Assembly (NCBI GenBank): GCA_000934455.1
Contig: JXUT01136487.1
Span: 1-20,663 of the forward strand
Direction of reading: 5' to 3'
Length of the DNA: 20,663 bases
Source: Apostichopus parvimensis
Taxonomy: Eukaryota; Echinodermata; Holothuroidea; Aspidochirotida; Stichopodidae
Position numbers and translations under genes: made by a program. The notes below the pieces were generated by a model. It saw only the letters and a list, made by a program, of their open reading frames with translations, had not been told where the DNA came from and did no database searches. Each line of letters begins with the position of its first letter. Positions within the stretch are counted from its first letter, which is position 1. Shown piece after piece: positions 18,101 to 20,663 of this stretch.

Positions 18101-20387
18101 GAAACTAGAGTAGGGAGGATGGAGAACACTGGATTAGGCATTGTGCTGGGAGGATGGGGGAAGTCTGTCATAAGAAGGGAAACTAGAGTAGGGAGGATGG
18201 AGAACACTGGATGGGAGGATGGGGCAAGTTTTGTTAGTAGGAGGGAAACAAGAGAAGGGGCGGATGGAGAACACTGGATTAGGCATTGTGCTGGGAGGAT
18301 GGGGGAAGTCTGTCATAAGAAGGGAAACTAGAGTAGGGAGGATGGAGAACACTGGATCAGGCATTGAGGTGGGAGGATGGGGCAAGTTTTGTTAGTAGGA
18401 GGGAAACAAGAGAAGGGGCGGATGGAGAACACTGGATCAGGCTTTGTGGTGGGAGGATGGGGGTAGTCTTGTCAGTAGGAGGGAAACGAGAGAAGGGAGG
18501 ATAGAGTACACTGGATCAGGCATTGTGGTGGGAGGATGGGGGAAGTCTTGTCAGTAGGAGGGAAACAAGAGAAGGGAGGATGGAGAACACTGGATCAGGC
18601 ATTGTGGTGGGAGGATGGGGGAAGTCTTGTCAGTAGGAGGGAAGCGAGAGAAGGGAGGATGGAGAACACTGTAATCAGGCATTGTGCTGGGAGGATGGGG
18701 GGAAGTCTATAATTAGGAGGGAGACGAAAAATATGGAGGATGGAGAACACTGTAATCAGGCATTAAGTTGGAAGGATTGAGAAGTCTGTGGTATAGATTT
18801 CCTTCATGGTAGTGGGAGGACTGTAGTTTTCACCTAGAAGTTGTTCATTCATTCTTAATTTTTCCTTCGTGTAATAACTTTGTTTTGATCAAATCTCAAA
18901 GGGTCAGGAAGCCAACAGAAGCTCTTTTGAAACCCTGTTGATCTGGTAATCATGGATGAACACCGGCTTCTATGCAAACCTTCTCTTTCGATGAACGGGA
19001 AAGAAATGAATTTGAAGGGAGGAAACAAATGGAGATTTGTTTAAGCAGATGTCATTCTTAAAAGAAATCTGTAAATTGATCCGTACCTAACTTGACGGTG
19101 AGGATTTGACCAGATTTTGAGTAATAAACTAAAACAAAGTGTTTGGTCTTGTCTCTTTGTTCTCTGTTATCACAGCAGTATCTGAAGATAGTGGCCTCGG
19201 TGGAAGTACTGATCAAATCCCATCCTCACCAGAACTCCCCAGAAATTTAGAAGAAGGTCAGTCTCATTTTAGAGAGATATTTATTGTTTTGTTTGTAACT
19301 TCTTTTTTTTATTTTCACTTCACTCATTCATTTTCTTTCGTTGGTTTGTGCACTGCTTCGTGTGTCCGTTGTTCATCTTTAAAAAGAAATTTTTTAACAC
19401 TGTTTGTTCGTTCCTTTCCATTGGTCATTAGTTTCTCTATAAGGGGAGGGAGGGGGCAGTGACTTTGAGTGTGTCGTCACACGTAACTGCAGTTTAAGAA
19501 GATTTGCAGGTATTACATGCATGGTACTGATTCATAACGTAACAGGGATGTATTATCTGTTGCCCTGGTAACAAAGAATCATTGAGAAAAAATAAGATAG
19601 CATGTCATGTGATTCAAATTTAAAAAAAAAAACGTCATAGTTTTGTAAAGTGCATTTTTCGTCTCTAAGTCAAAAGTCCACTCTTTTTTCCCTCTGTAAC
19701 ATCAGTGGCCTATTTATTGTACTCATGATCAAACTCAACATCTATAAAGGAATTTTTTTATATATTTTTTTCATATTTTTTTTATATTTTAGAAGAAGAT
19801 CATATAGATCAATAGATATTCATAGATAGATTGGACTGTCCGTCAATAGCAAGCTTGGATGAGTAATAAGTACTAGCTTATATGTAGCTCGTTTATTTTT
19901 TTGATAATTTATTTTCTTTTTCAAAGATGACACTTTCGAATTAGTTTAACAGAATTTGATTATTGAAGACTGTTTATAATTCTCCATGCAAGCTTGGATG
20001 AGTAATAAGTACTAGCTGATATGTTGGTTGTTGGTTTTTTCTTTGTTGTTTTTCTTTTGTAAAGATGACATGGTTTGAATTAGTTTAAGAGAATTTCATT
20101 ATTGAGGACTGTTTAAAATTCTCCCAGTCTCTCCATCTGTCTTCGAGTGATCATTCGAATGGAGACGAGTCCTTCATTAGCATAATTCAAATTTCACTTA
20201 TTCTGTGGAAGACTCTTGCCCATAGTTTCAGTCTTTGAGAAGCGGGGATCGAATATAGACACCGCAGAACAGAGGGGACATCGTATGTGTTGAAATATTT
20301 CCCATAATCCTTTGCTGAATGACTTTCTCCTCTCTCTCCGTTGTTACTCTTTTACATGCGCAGAATTGTTGGATATTGTACAAACAG
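66..20387 (+). CDS. ACAP: ACAP-family ArfGAP (BAR-PH-ArfGAP-ankyrin protein), partial gene, 14 exons
   Basis: Joined exons (66-161, 3255-3329, 5015-5115, 8379-8430, 9352-9452, 10895-11012, 11175-11245, 13610-13671, 14736-14799, 15630-15699, 16890-16984, 17865-18049, 19176-19256, 20364-20387) keep one open frame of 398 codons plus one base. In order they encode the end of a BAR domain (residues 1-57 of this fragment), a PH domain (about 74-165), an ArfGAP domain (about 209-325) and a basic/acidic linker (329-398). The domain order and motifs MEGYLYKRA, KTWNRRWF, FCFEVVSP, LQADSE, SKVRSLTLD and ELGNAKIN match the ACAP1/2/3 family. Known members bind phosphoinositides and curved membrane and act as GTPase activators for Arf6 in endosomal recycling. 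The DSGLGGS stretch in exon 13 recalls vertebrate ACAP3, but the fragment does not settle the paralogue; invertebrates may have a single ACAP gene. The start codon, early BAR exons, ankyrin repeats and stop lie outside the window. Both ends are therefore partial. Confidence 0.93.
1640..2040 (+). repeat. 135-bp tandem repeat, three copies
   Basis: The phrase gtcaatgattactaatggta, with small changes, starts copies at 1640, 1775 and 1910, so the period is exactly 135 bases. Each copy carries accaaccctct, tagtattgacatt, ctgaac..aagct, cctggaaatag and a closing ggtcacacagcatgca. More diverged half-copies flank the array: gcctggaaaatggtcac at about 1530 upstream, and cctgggaacc..aggaaatcgtcacaca at about 2142-2178 downstream. 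The older array was probably longer. There is no coding capacity. Confidence 0.9.
2584..2757 (+). repeat. 174-bp direct duplication, copy 1
   Basis: It starts gatgtcatagtttgcgcact, contains tagttttcattttattgttt followed by gacctagcaatggata, and ends in a gtgaagaaggacatgtaat block. A second copy lies 314 bases downstream in the same orientation. The pair looks like two insertions of one unidentified element or an old segmental duplication. No terminal inverted repeats or tRNA boxes are obvious. Confidence 0.85.
2898..3071 (+). repeat. 174-bp direct duplication, copy 2
   Basis: It matches 2584-2757 over its whole length, very closely in the first 100 bases (gatgtcatagtttgcacact, then the same 35-base T-rich block and gacctagcaatggata). 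The second half is more diverged. It ends about 180 bases before exon 2. Confidence 0.85.
3255..3329 (+). CDS. ACAP: Exon 2: end of BAR helix
   Basis: It encodes 25 codons (residues 33-57), from IQNMNERAQAESKEMEGRRS to MIPKI. The charged, helix-favouring sequence with an EMEGRRS segment matches the end of the BAR helix in ACAP proteins, where human members read roughly KREMEQKHS. The acceptor is ttttacttttcag and the donor is att|gtaagc. Both ends are phase 0. The opposite strand has a 128-codon open frame here without any family motif, which I treat as chance. Confidence 0.88.
3668..3912 (+). repeat. Diverged tandem repeat, about 132 bp, two copies
   Basis: Block catggatgctgtccatacatggtatatggat at 3699 recurs as catggatacttctcatacttggtgtgtggat at 3831, an offset of 132. 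Further matches follow: catattgattacaggaa against cacattgagtacaagac, and gcttgtgaggtgaaat against gtttttggtggaagtg. The two copies are clearly older than the 135-bp array in intron 1. Confidence 0.65.
4256..4290 (+). repeat. Imperfect CAA/CAC microsatellite
   Basis: Short interrupted run of acaaccatcaacaccaccag followed by caacaacaacaactac. It encodes poly-N or poly-Q only in chance frames, and no splice sites suggest it is exonic. Confidence 0.6.
4690..4730 (+). repeat. Dispersed palindromic motif (GATCCT-AGC-AGGATC), single copy
   Basis: The sequence ggcctgacgtttcgatccta followed by gcaggatcttctacagagg contains an imperfect palindrome: a 6-bp stem GATCCT/AGGATC around AGC. Related copies occur as a small array in intron 7 (11418-11660), about 6.7 kb away, so this is a dispersed repeat family rather than chance. 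Confidence 0.7.
5015..5115 (+). CDS. ACAP: Exon 3: BAR-PH junction and start of PH domain
   Basis: It encodes residues 58-90 plus two bases of codon 91. The sequence ends in VTMEGYLYKRATNAFKTWNR, the first two beta strands of the PH domain. The basic KR and K residues in this loop are where PH domains usually contact phosphoinositides. The acceptor is gactctttttcag and the donor is aacag|gtatga. The exon ends in phase 2, and the split codon AG|G restores arginine in exon 4. Confidence 0.95.
5686..6045 (+). mobile_element. tRNA-derived SINE, older copy
   Basis: A polymerase III A-box-like block (tggtcaagtggttatattgg, 5690-5709) and a B-box-like block (agattcaagtcc, 5727-5738) lie about 35 bases apart. 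They are followed by gatcattaccttgtgtcctt and aggcaaggcactgtg, then a body shared with 10341-10728: gtgtaaatggggac, gtggctgcacc.atgggaag, gtagtgccccaggag, gtgcacactttggtgtagta, aggaagaccttggcc. The head has decayed, with the A box losing its match to tRNA after GGTT. It lies in the same orientation as the host gene. The 3' end is approximate because the A-rich tail is poorly kept. Confidence 0.85.
6869..6975 (+). repeat. Older direct repeat left of the MITE-like element
   Basis: gactctagatcagaca at 6869 and tgacatcatgctgccatact at 6913 recur in the same order and orientation about 645 bases downstream (7514 and 7559). The two blocks flank the MITE-like element and about 135 bases of other sequence on each side. 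Confidence 0.55.
7001..7375. mobile_element. MITE-like non-autonomous DNA element with TTAA-flanked inverted repeats
   Basis: Left end tttaaaggcattgaagactc (7005-7024, continuing gc) and right end gcgagtcttcacaccctttaaa (7354-7375) are inverted repeats of each other with three or four mismatches. Both ends carry TTAA immediately outside the AGG...CCT termini, which suggests a TTAA target duplication as made by piggyBac-type transposases. The interior of about 330 bases has no transposase-like frame. It also contains a weaker internal inverted pair: attaccggcggtagc (7237-7251) and attaccggcattag (7327-7340) are direct to one another, hinting at internal duplication. Superfamily assignment is inference from TTAA only. 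Confidence 0.65.
7514..7620 (+). repeat. Older direct repeat right of the MITE-like element
   Basis: Partner of 6869-6975: gactcgagatcagaca, then agttgacatcatgctatgat, with a similar A-rich end. The pair could be two copies of a dispersed element or the ends of a larger decayed one; the long-terminal-repeat hypothesis is weak because the similarity is short. Confidence 0.5.
7637..7654. repeat. (AT)n microsatellite
   Basis: Short run of alternating A and T (atgcatatatatatatatgt) in intron 3. No function is apparent. Confidence 0.7.
8187..8245 (+). mobile_element. Retroelement 3' tail fragment (AGCGCTATATAAAT type)
   Basis: gaaacgctttgatactttct followed by gtgacttagcgctatataaatgatgtattta resembles the conserved 3' end shared by many animal LINEs and their dependent SINEs, of the general form cgctttgag...ctgtgaaaagcgctatataaat. 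Only about 60 bases are recognisable, 134 bases before exon 4. The assignment rests on remembered pattern, not alignment. Confidence 0.45.
8379..8430 (+). CDS. ACAP: Exon 4: PH domain, strand 3 region
   Basis: It supplies the last base of codon 91 (Arg) and 17 codons, RWFTIKNNQLIYQKRSK. With exon 3 it gives the PH signature WNRRWFTIKNNQL. At 52 nt it is one of the shortest exons here. The acceptor is ctcttcattaacag and the donor is aag|gtaagt, which is close to consensus. It ends in phase 0. Confidence 0.95.
8903..8968 (-). mobile_element. tRNA-derived SINE head, degenerate, antisense
   Basis: The reverse complement reads gggctgggcatctcagttgg then ttaaagggc (A-box-like), ttgttacccagaggtc (anticodon arm region) and a degenerate B box gcttcaaaacc. 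Order and spacing match a tRNA, but the T stem no longer pairs and the B box has lost GGTTC. I therefore read it as a SINE relic rather than a working tRNA gene. Confidence 0.55.
9009..9019 (+). repeat. G11 homopolymer
   Basis: Eleven consecutive G on the + strand, close to the tRNA-like relic. It is prone to length error in assembly. Confidence 0.9.
9352..9452 (+). CDS. ACAP: Exon 5: PH domain core
   Basis: It encodes residues 109-141 plus two bases of codon 142. The segment EDLRLCNVKPFEEIERRFCF followed by EVVSPGK is nearly the ACAP consensus for strands 4-6 of the PH domain. The acceptor is ctctccattctatag and the donor is gaaa|gtaagt. It ends in phase 2, and AA|A restores lysine 142 in exon 6. 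Confidence 0.96.
9690..9800 (-). mobile_element. Possible antisense non-LTR retroelement 3' end
   Basis: On the reverse strand the sequence runs ttgagggctcttctggaaag, cagtgcttctgcactg (a perfect 6-bp stem with a 4-base loop), then taccctcattaaagatgaca and ataaaaataaaaa. An AATAAA-rich tail after a small hairpin is usual for animal LINE or SINE 3' ends. No reverse transcriptase remains. This is a tentative call from layout alone. Confidence 0.35.
9996..10026 (+). repeat. Long G-rich tract with a 17-base G run
   Basis: The tract has only two non-G bases in 31, with G17 at 10003-10019. It could form a G-quadruplex in DNA or in the pre-mRNA. Length in the assembly is uncertain. Confidence 0.9.
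10341..10728 (+). mobile_element. tRNA-derived SINE, well-preserved copy
   Basis: The head has an A box (gtggtcaagtggttaagg, 10348-10365) and an intact B box (ggttcgagccc, 10393-10403), resembling a tRNA of the serine/leucine type. It is followed by ttgtgtccttgggcaaggcg, a central motif found in many animal SINEs. The body matches the copy in intron 3, and an AAATAAAT-type tail (10697-10728) closes it. Total length is about 388 bases. It lies in the same orientation as the host gene. An antisense open frame here is a by-product of the element. I do not see a convincing target-site duplication. Confidence 0.9.
10895..11012 (+). CDS. ACAP: Exon 6: C-terminal helix of PH domain
   Basis: It supplies the last base of Lys142 and 39 codons, beginning TIVLQADSEQIRHSWIQAMQ. 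The tryptophan (residue 157) in this amphipathic helix is the near-invariant Trp of PH domains. The serine-rich end (SPRPSSVSQ) begins the PH-ArfGAP linker. The acceptor attgatag|a is chosen because it alone keeps the frame with exon 5. The donor is cacag|gtatgc, and the exon ends in phase 0. Confidence 0.95.
11013..11174 (+). other. Intron 6 (162 bp) with G-rich core
   Basis: This is the shortest intron in the window. About 45 bases from the donor it has many runs of three to six G (11056-11109), for example gatgagggggtgggaggtgg and ggtaatagggggtt. Runs of G in short introns often assist recognition of the donor. The acceptor is a T-rich tract ending aaatttcatcag. Confidence 0.85.
11175..11245 (+). 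CDS. ACAP: Exon 7: PH-ArfGAP linker
   Basis: It encodes 23 codons (residues 182-204) plus two bases of codon 205: SSLETVGSSLHDKPGEDEEC then KKQ. Low-complexity, acidic and serine-rich, as expected of the linker between the PH and ArfGAP domains; human ACAP2 has a comparable SPSTGSLDS segment. The acceptor is tttcatcag and the donor is cagag|gtttgt. It ends in phase 2. The assignment rests on frame continuity more than on conservation. Confidence 0.88.
11418..11660 (+). repeat. Tandem array of the palindromic dispersed motif, about four units
   Basis: The motif (gatcctagcag, ggtcctagcagg, a shortened gtgtagcaggaac, cagtcctagcaggatc) occurs at about 11433, 11509, 11573 and 11645. Between them the block gataagaaatggtatgaccc followed by agt repeats at 11475, 11551 and 11612, so unit lengths are 76 and 61. 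The first unit, with gggcctgatgttttgatcct, most resembles the single copy at 4690. The last unit runs straight into a microsatellite. Confidence 0.85.
11661..11732 (+). repeat. TCTG/TCTA tetranucleotide microsatellite
   Basis: Interrupted run of tctg and tcta units starting directly after the last palindromic motif. Such adjacency suggests the motif's end seeded or recruited the microsatellite. Confidence 0.9.
12402..12419. repeat. (TA)n microsatellite
   Basis: Short alternating T/A run (gtatatatatatataa) in intron 7 with no visible function. Confidence 0.7.
12700..12960. repeat. Facing G-rich and C-rich tracts
   Basis: G-rich blocks at 12700-12724 (runs of 8, 6 and 6 G) and 12791-12814 (gtaggggtgaggggttgggg then gagg) face a C-rich block at 12933-12960 (cgtcccccctcacccccctc then ccctaacccc). 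The reverse complement of the second G block resembles the C block, so transcribed RNA could fold into a G:C hairpin with a loop of about 120 bases. Confidence 0.7.
13610..13671 (+). CDS. ACAP: Exon 8: start of ArfGAP domain, first zinc ligand pair
   Basis: It encodes residues 206-225 plus one base of codon 226, including IQLLPGNEKCADCKQD. Cys219 and Cys222 are the first pair of the CX2CX16CX2C zinc finger. The donor is gacc|gtaagt-like (c|gtaagt). There are two in-frame acceptors: ttttttacag ending at 13609 and tttcag ending at 13615. The first gives linker ...Q-S-F-R-S-K, the second ...Q-R-S-K. I give the outer start. Confidence 0.93.
14150..14262. repeat. ATATAC/ATATAT microsatellite
   Basis: Over 100 bases of atatac, atatat and acacat units. 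It abuts the 3' side of the antisense tRNA-like element, as if it were that element's simple-sequence tail. Confidence 0.9.
14263..14388 (-). mobile_element. tRNA-derived SINE, antisense, with microsatellite tail
   Basis: The reverse complement begins gtgtccatagcctagtgggg then ttagggtg (A box), has a stem gtccgc...gcggga around ataataa (anticodon arm), and a B box cccgggttcaaatccggg. One mismatch in the T stem and a poor acceptor stem argue against a live tRNA gene. After the head comes gcttgg-type sequence gaggctggaagttttttcac then tgttctggattttccaactc, leading into the ATATAC repeat as tail. I take the whole as a short SINE; tail included it spans to about 14150. Confidence 0.7.
14533..14578 (+). 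repeat. 22-bp tandem repeat, two and a half units
   Basis: actttaagacttactgttcc is followed by actttaagacttactattcc and a partial acttttgag. The unit length is 21-22 bases. Confidence 0.85.
14736..14799 (+). CDS. ACAP: Exon 9: ArfGAP zinc finger, second ligand pair
   Basis: It completes codon 226 (Gln) and encodes 20 codons, ATWACINFGTTVCIACSGVH, plus two bases of codon 247. Cys239 and Cys242 complete CX2CX16CX2C with Cys219 and Cys222; the 16-residue spacing is exact. The exon ends inside the codon for the arginine finger. The acceptor is ttccttctcttacag and the donor is cacag|gtaagg. Confidence 0.97.
14800..15629 (+). other. Intron 9 (830 bp)
   Basis: It is bounded by gtaagg and ttatgaatattcag. 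It is AT-rich, and I see no clear repeat or gene. A B-box-like gagtttgattctggcc near 15233 has no partner A box. Confidence 0.8.
15630..15699 (+). CDS. ACAP: Exon 10: ArfGAP catalytic core
   Basis: It completes codon 247 as Arg and encodes 23 codons, SMGVHLSKVRSLTLDKWEPE then TAK. Arg247 sits four residues after the last zinc cysteine (CX4R), the place of the catalytic arginine finger in ArfGAPs. VRSLTLDKWEPE is nearly invariant in the family. The usual HRSLG is HRSMG here, a mild change. The acceptor has a modest pyrimidine tract, and the donor is aag|gtaaga. It ends in phase 0. Confidence 0.97.
15930..16003 (-). mobile_element. tRNA-like SINE head, antisense
   Basis: The reverse complement has an A-box-like agatttagctcagtggttag, then ggccggtgccttccaatcat, and a B box gagttcgagtcac. 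Order and spacing fit a tRNA, but the A box is followed by a duplicated ttag, and the acceptor stem does not pair. It is probably a SINE head, and a separate family from the two sense copies. Confidence 0.6.
16766..16791 (+). repeat. AATAAATAAAT tract, possible retroelement tail
   Basis: gtaataaaataataaataaa then taaaaattg on the + strand. It could be the tail of a decayed retroelement or a simple A-rich repeat; no body can be identified upstream. Confidence 0.4.
16890..16984 (+). CDS. ACAP: Exon 11: ArfGAP helices
   Basis: It encodes residues 271-301 plus two bases of codon 302, beginning VMLELGNAKINQIYEGKVDE. The ELGN..(I/V)N.(I/V)YE motif is highly conserved in ArfGAPs. The following SIAQPAIPHCS is the variable loop before the last helices. 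The acceptor is attctttttcag and the donor is caaa|gtaagt. It ends in phase 2, and AA|T gives Asn302. Confidence 0.96.
16985..17864 (+). other. Intron 11 (880 bp)
   Basis: It is bounded by gtaagt and cgcattttacctacag. At 17080-17170 there is a purine-rich stretch with repeated ggtgca...agagaag words (three rough units of about 30 bases). Nothing else is recognisable. Confidence 0.8.
17080..17170 (+). repeat. Purine-rich imperfect short tandem repeat
   Basis: gaggtgcagttagagaagtt, gggtgggtgcacttcgagaa and gggtgcagatagaggaagga are three loosely related units of about 30 bases. Similarity is weak. Confidence 0.4.
17865..18049 (+). CDS. ACAP: Exon 12: end of ArfGAP domain and basic KE-rich linker
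   Basis: It completes Asn302 and encodes 61 codons plus one base of codon 364. AMREKWIRAKYQHKHFV (303-319) is the final ArfGAP helix; human members have KEAYIRAKYVERKFV or a near relative. It is followed by a strongly basic stretch (329-348: KRNRFRRF...KKQRSSRRK) and then a KEKEKEKD run encoded by a (GGAGAA)n hexamer repeat. The basic segment may bind membrane or act as a nuclear-type signal; that is inference. The acceptor is tttacctacag and the donor is aacag|gtaagg. It ends in phase 1. Confidence 0.93.
18050..19175 (+). other. Intron 12 (1.1 kb)
   Basis: Its first two thirds are the purine-rich minisatellite (18059-18791), which begins nine bases after the donor. The rest, 18800-19175, is ordinary AT-rich sequence. 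The acceptor region gtctctttgttctctgttat then cacagcag has two possible AGs. Confidence 0.9.
18059..18791 (+). repeat. Purine-rich minisatellite, about 79 bp, nine to ten copies
   Basis: Unit boundaries (ggcattgtg or variants) fall at 18059, 18137, 18213 (shortened), 18282, 18360, 18440, 18519, 18598, 18678 and 18759 (partial). Most units are 78-81 bases. Each reads gggaggatgggggaagtct, a short variable part, aggagggaaac, gagaagggaggatggagaac and actggat. The + strand is strongly purine-rich with many G runs. Early copies come in two types: A (gtctgtcataagaagggaaa) at copies 1, 2 and 4, and B (caagttttgttagtaggagg) at copies 3 and 5. Later copies form a third type. Open frames on both strands across the array are repeat artefacts. 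Confidence 0.95.
19176..19256 (+). CDS. ACAP: Exon 13: linker with DSGLGGS motif
   Basis: It completes codon 364 (Ala) and encodes 26 codons, beginning VSEDSGLGGSTDQIPSSPEL, plus one base of codon 391. The DSGLGGS phrase and acidic serine-rich setting match the linker between ArfGAP and ankyrin repeats, notably in vertebrate ACAP3. DSGxxxS also resembles a phosphodegron, which is speculative. The acceptor offers CAGCAG: use of the second AG removes only Ala364. The donor gaag|gtcagt departs from consensus at the third position. It starts and ends such that both flanking junctions are phase 1. Confidence 0.88.
19257..20363 (+). other. Intron 13 (1.1 kb)
   Basis: It is bounded by gtcagt and a long C/T tract ending catgcgcag. 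It contains a G-rich spot (19442-19456), an A12 run near 19620, T-rich sequence (19750-19790) and a 139-bp tandem duplication (19849-20124). No other gene-like signal. Confidence 0.75.
19849..20124 (+). repeat. 139-bp tandem duplication, two copies
   Basis: Copy 1 starts gcaagcttggatgagtaata at 19849 and copy 2 starts with the same words at 19988. Both continue agtactagct.atatg, a T-rich middle, aagatgaca, gaattagtttaa.agaattt and attattga.gactgttta, ending attctcc at 19985 and 20124. The first 30 bases differ at one or two sites; the T-rich middle is more diverged. Confidence 0.92.
20364..20387 (+). CDS. ACAP: Exon 14: candidate 24-nt microexon
   Basis: It would complete codon 391 (Glu) and add LLDIVQT, entering and leaving in phase 1, so it can be included or skipped without frame change. 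The support is a long pyrimidine tract (ctttctcctctctctccgtt, then gttactcttttacatgcgcag) and a fair donor, acag|gtaaat. No family motif confirms it, and 24 nt is short, so it remains a prediction. Confidence 0.55.
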
Positions 20388-20663
20388 GTAAATTCTTTAC
20401 AGACAAAATGTACACACCTTCACTCTCTCTATATCTTCTCTATGTATATCAAAAGCAAACGTTTGCTGCCACTTTGCATGCCGTCGTGATGGTCAAATGG
20501 GCCACGGGGTCGTCGACGAGGGTAGGGAACGGACAATCTCGGAAAGCTTGATCCGACTGGGGAAAACGTATATAACGGAGCTCATGTCTTTGTGAGATAT
20601 TGCTTCCAAAGTCATGTCACGATTTGACTTTCAGGCTTTTGAATAAAACCACCCCTCCGTTTC
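20388..20663 (+). other. Partial downstream intron
   Basis: It continues past the window end. No exon, repeat or tRNA signal is clear. A gtatataacggagct word near 20568 looks like a TATA box, but nothing else supports a promoter there. Confidence 0.6.

Noticed and set aside
17800..18385. Several open frames on both strands with repeated proline- or arginine-rich blocks
   Set aside because: They are translations of the 79-bp minisatellite, and the internal repetition follows the DNA unit.
19785..19825. A possible alternative exon after tttttatattttag, reading in frame to an early stop
   Set aside because: Acceptor and frame would work, giving a truncated protein, but no donor or conservation supports it, and the T-rich tract alone often creates such sites by chance.
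20560..20580. A TATA-like word (gtatataacggagct) as an internal promoter
   Set aside because: There is no initiator, CpG-rich context or downstream first exon in view, and AT-rich introns give many such words.
1..20663. A new multi-gene or defence-type system
   Set aside because: Every supported coding segment joins into one ACAP gene, and the remainder is intron and repeats.

Overview
This is eukaryotic, intron-rich DNA from an animal, most likely a marine invertebrate (an echinoderm would fit, but the window does not prove it). All recognisable coding sequence belongs to one gene on the + strand, split into short exons with GT-AG introns of about 160 to 3,260 bases. The gene encodes an ACAP-family protein: an Arf GTPase-activating protein with BAR, PH, ArfGAP and, further on, ankyrin repeats (human ACAP1/2/3, formerly centaurin beta). 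I find 14 in-phase exons, 1,195 coding nucleotides or about 398 codons. They run from the end of the BAR domain (exons 1-2), through the PH domain (exons 3-6), a linker (exon 7) and the ArfGAP zinc finger and catalytic core (exons 8-12), to a charged low-complexity linker (exons 12-14). The first BAR exons lie upstream and the ankyrin repeats downstream of the window. Exon numbers are local to this window.

The rest is intron, rich in repeats. Intron 1 has a three-copy 135-bp tandem repeat and a separate 174-bp duplication. Intron 2 has a diverged 132-bp repeat and one copy of a palindromic dispersed motif. Intron 3 has a tRNA-derived SINE, a MITE-like element with terminal inverted repeats at TTAA, and a LINE/SINE-type 3' tail. 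Intron 4 has an antisense tRNA-like relic and a G11 tract. Intron 5 has a second, better preserved SINE copy, a 31-base G-rich tract and a possible antisense retroelement tail. Intron 7 has a small tandem array of the palindromic motif, a TCTG/TCTA microsatellite and facing G-rich and C-rich tracts. Intron 8 has an antisense tRNA-like element next to an ATATAC microsatellite. Intron 10 has another antisense tRNA-like element. Intron 12 has a purine-rich minisatellite of about 79 bp that begins within 10 bases of the exon 12 donor. Intron 13 has a 139-bp tandem duplication.

The protein would bind membrane through its BAR and PH domains and stimulate GTP hydrolysis on Arf GTPases (Arf6 for the human members). 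The zinc ligands and the catalytic arginine are all present, so the locus looks functional. I see no second gene, no prokaryotic feature and no novel multi-gene system. The points most worth a second look are two tandem in-frame splice acceptors, a candidate 24-nt microexon, the exon-abutting minisatellite and the repeat families.
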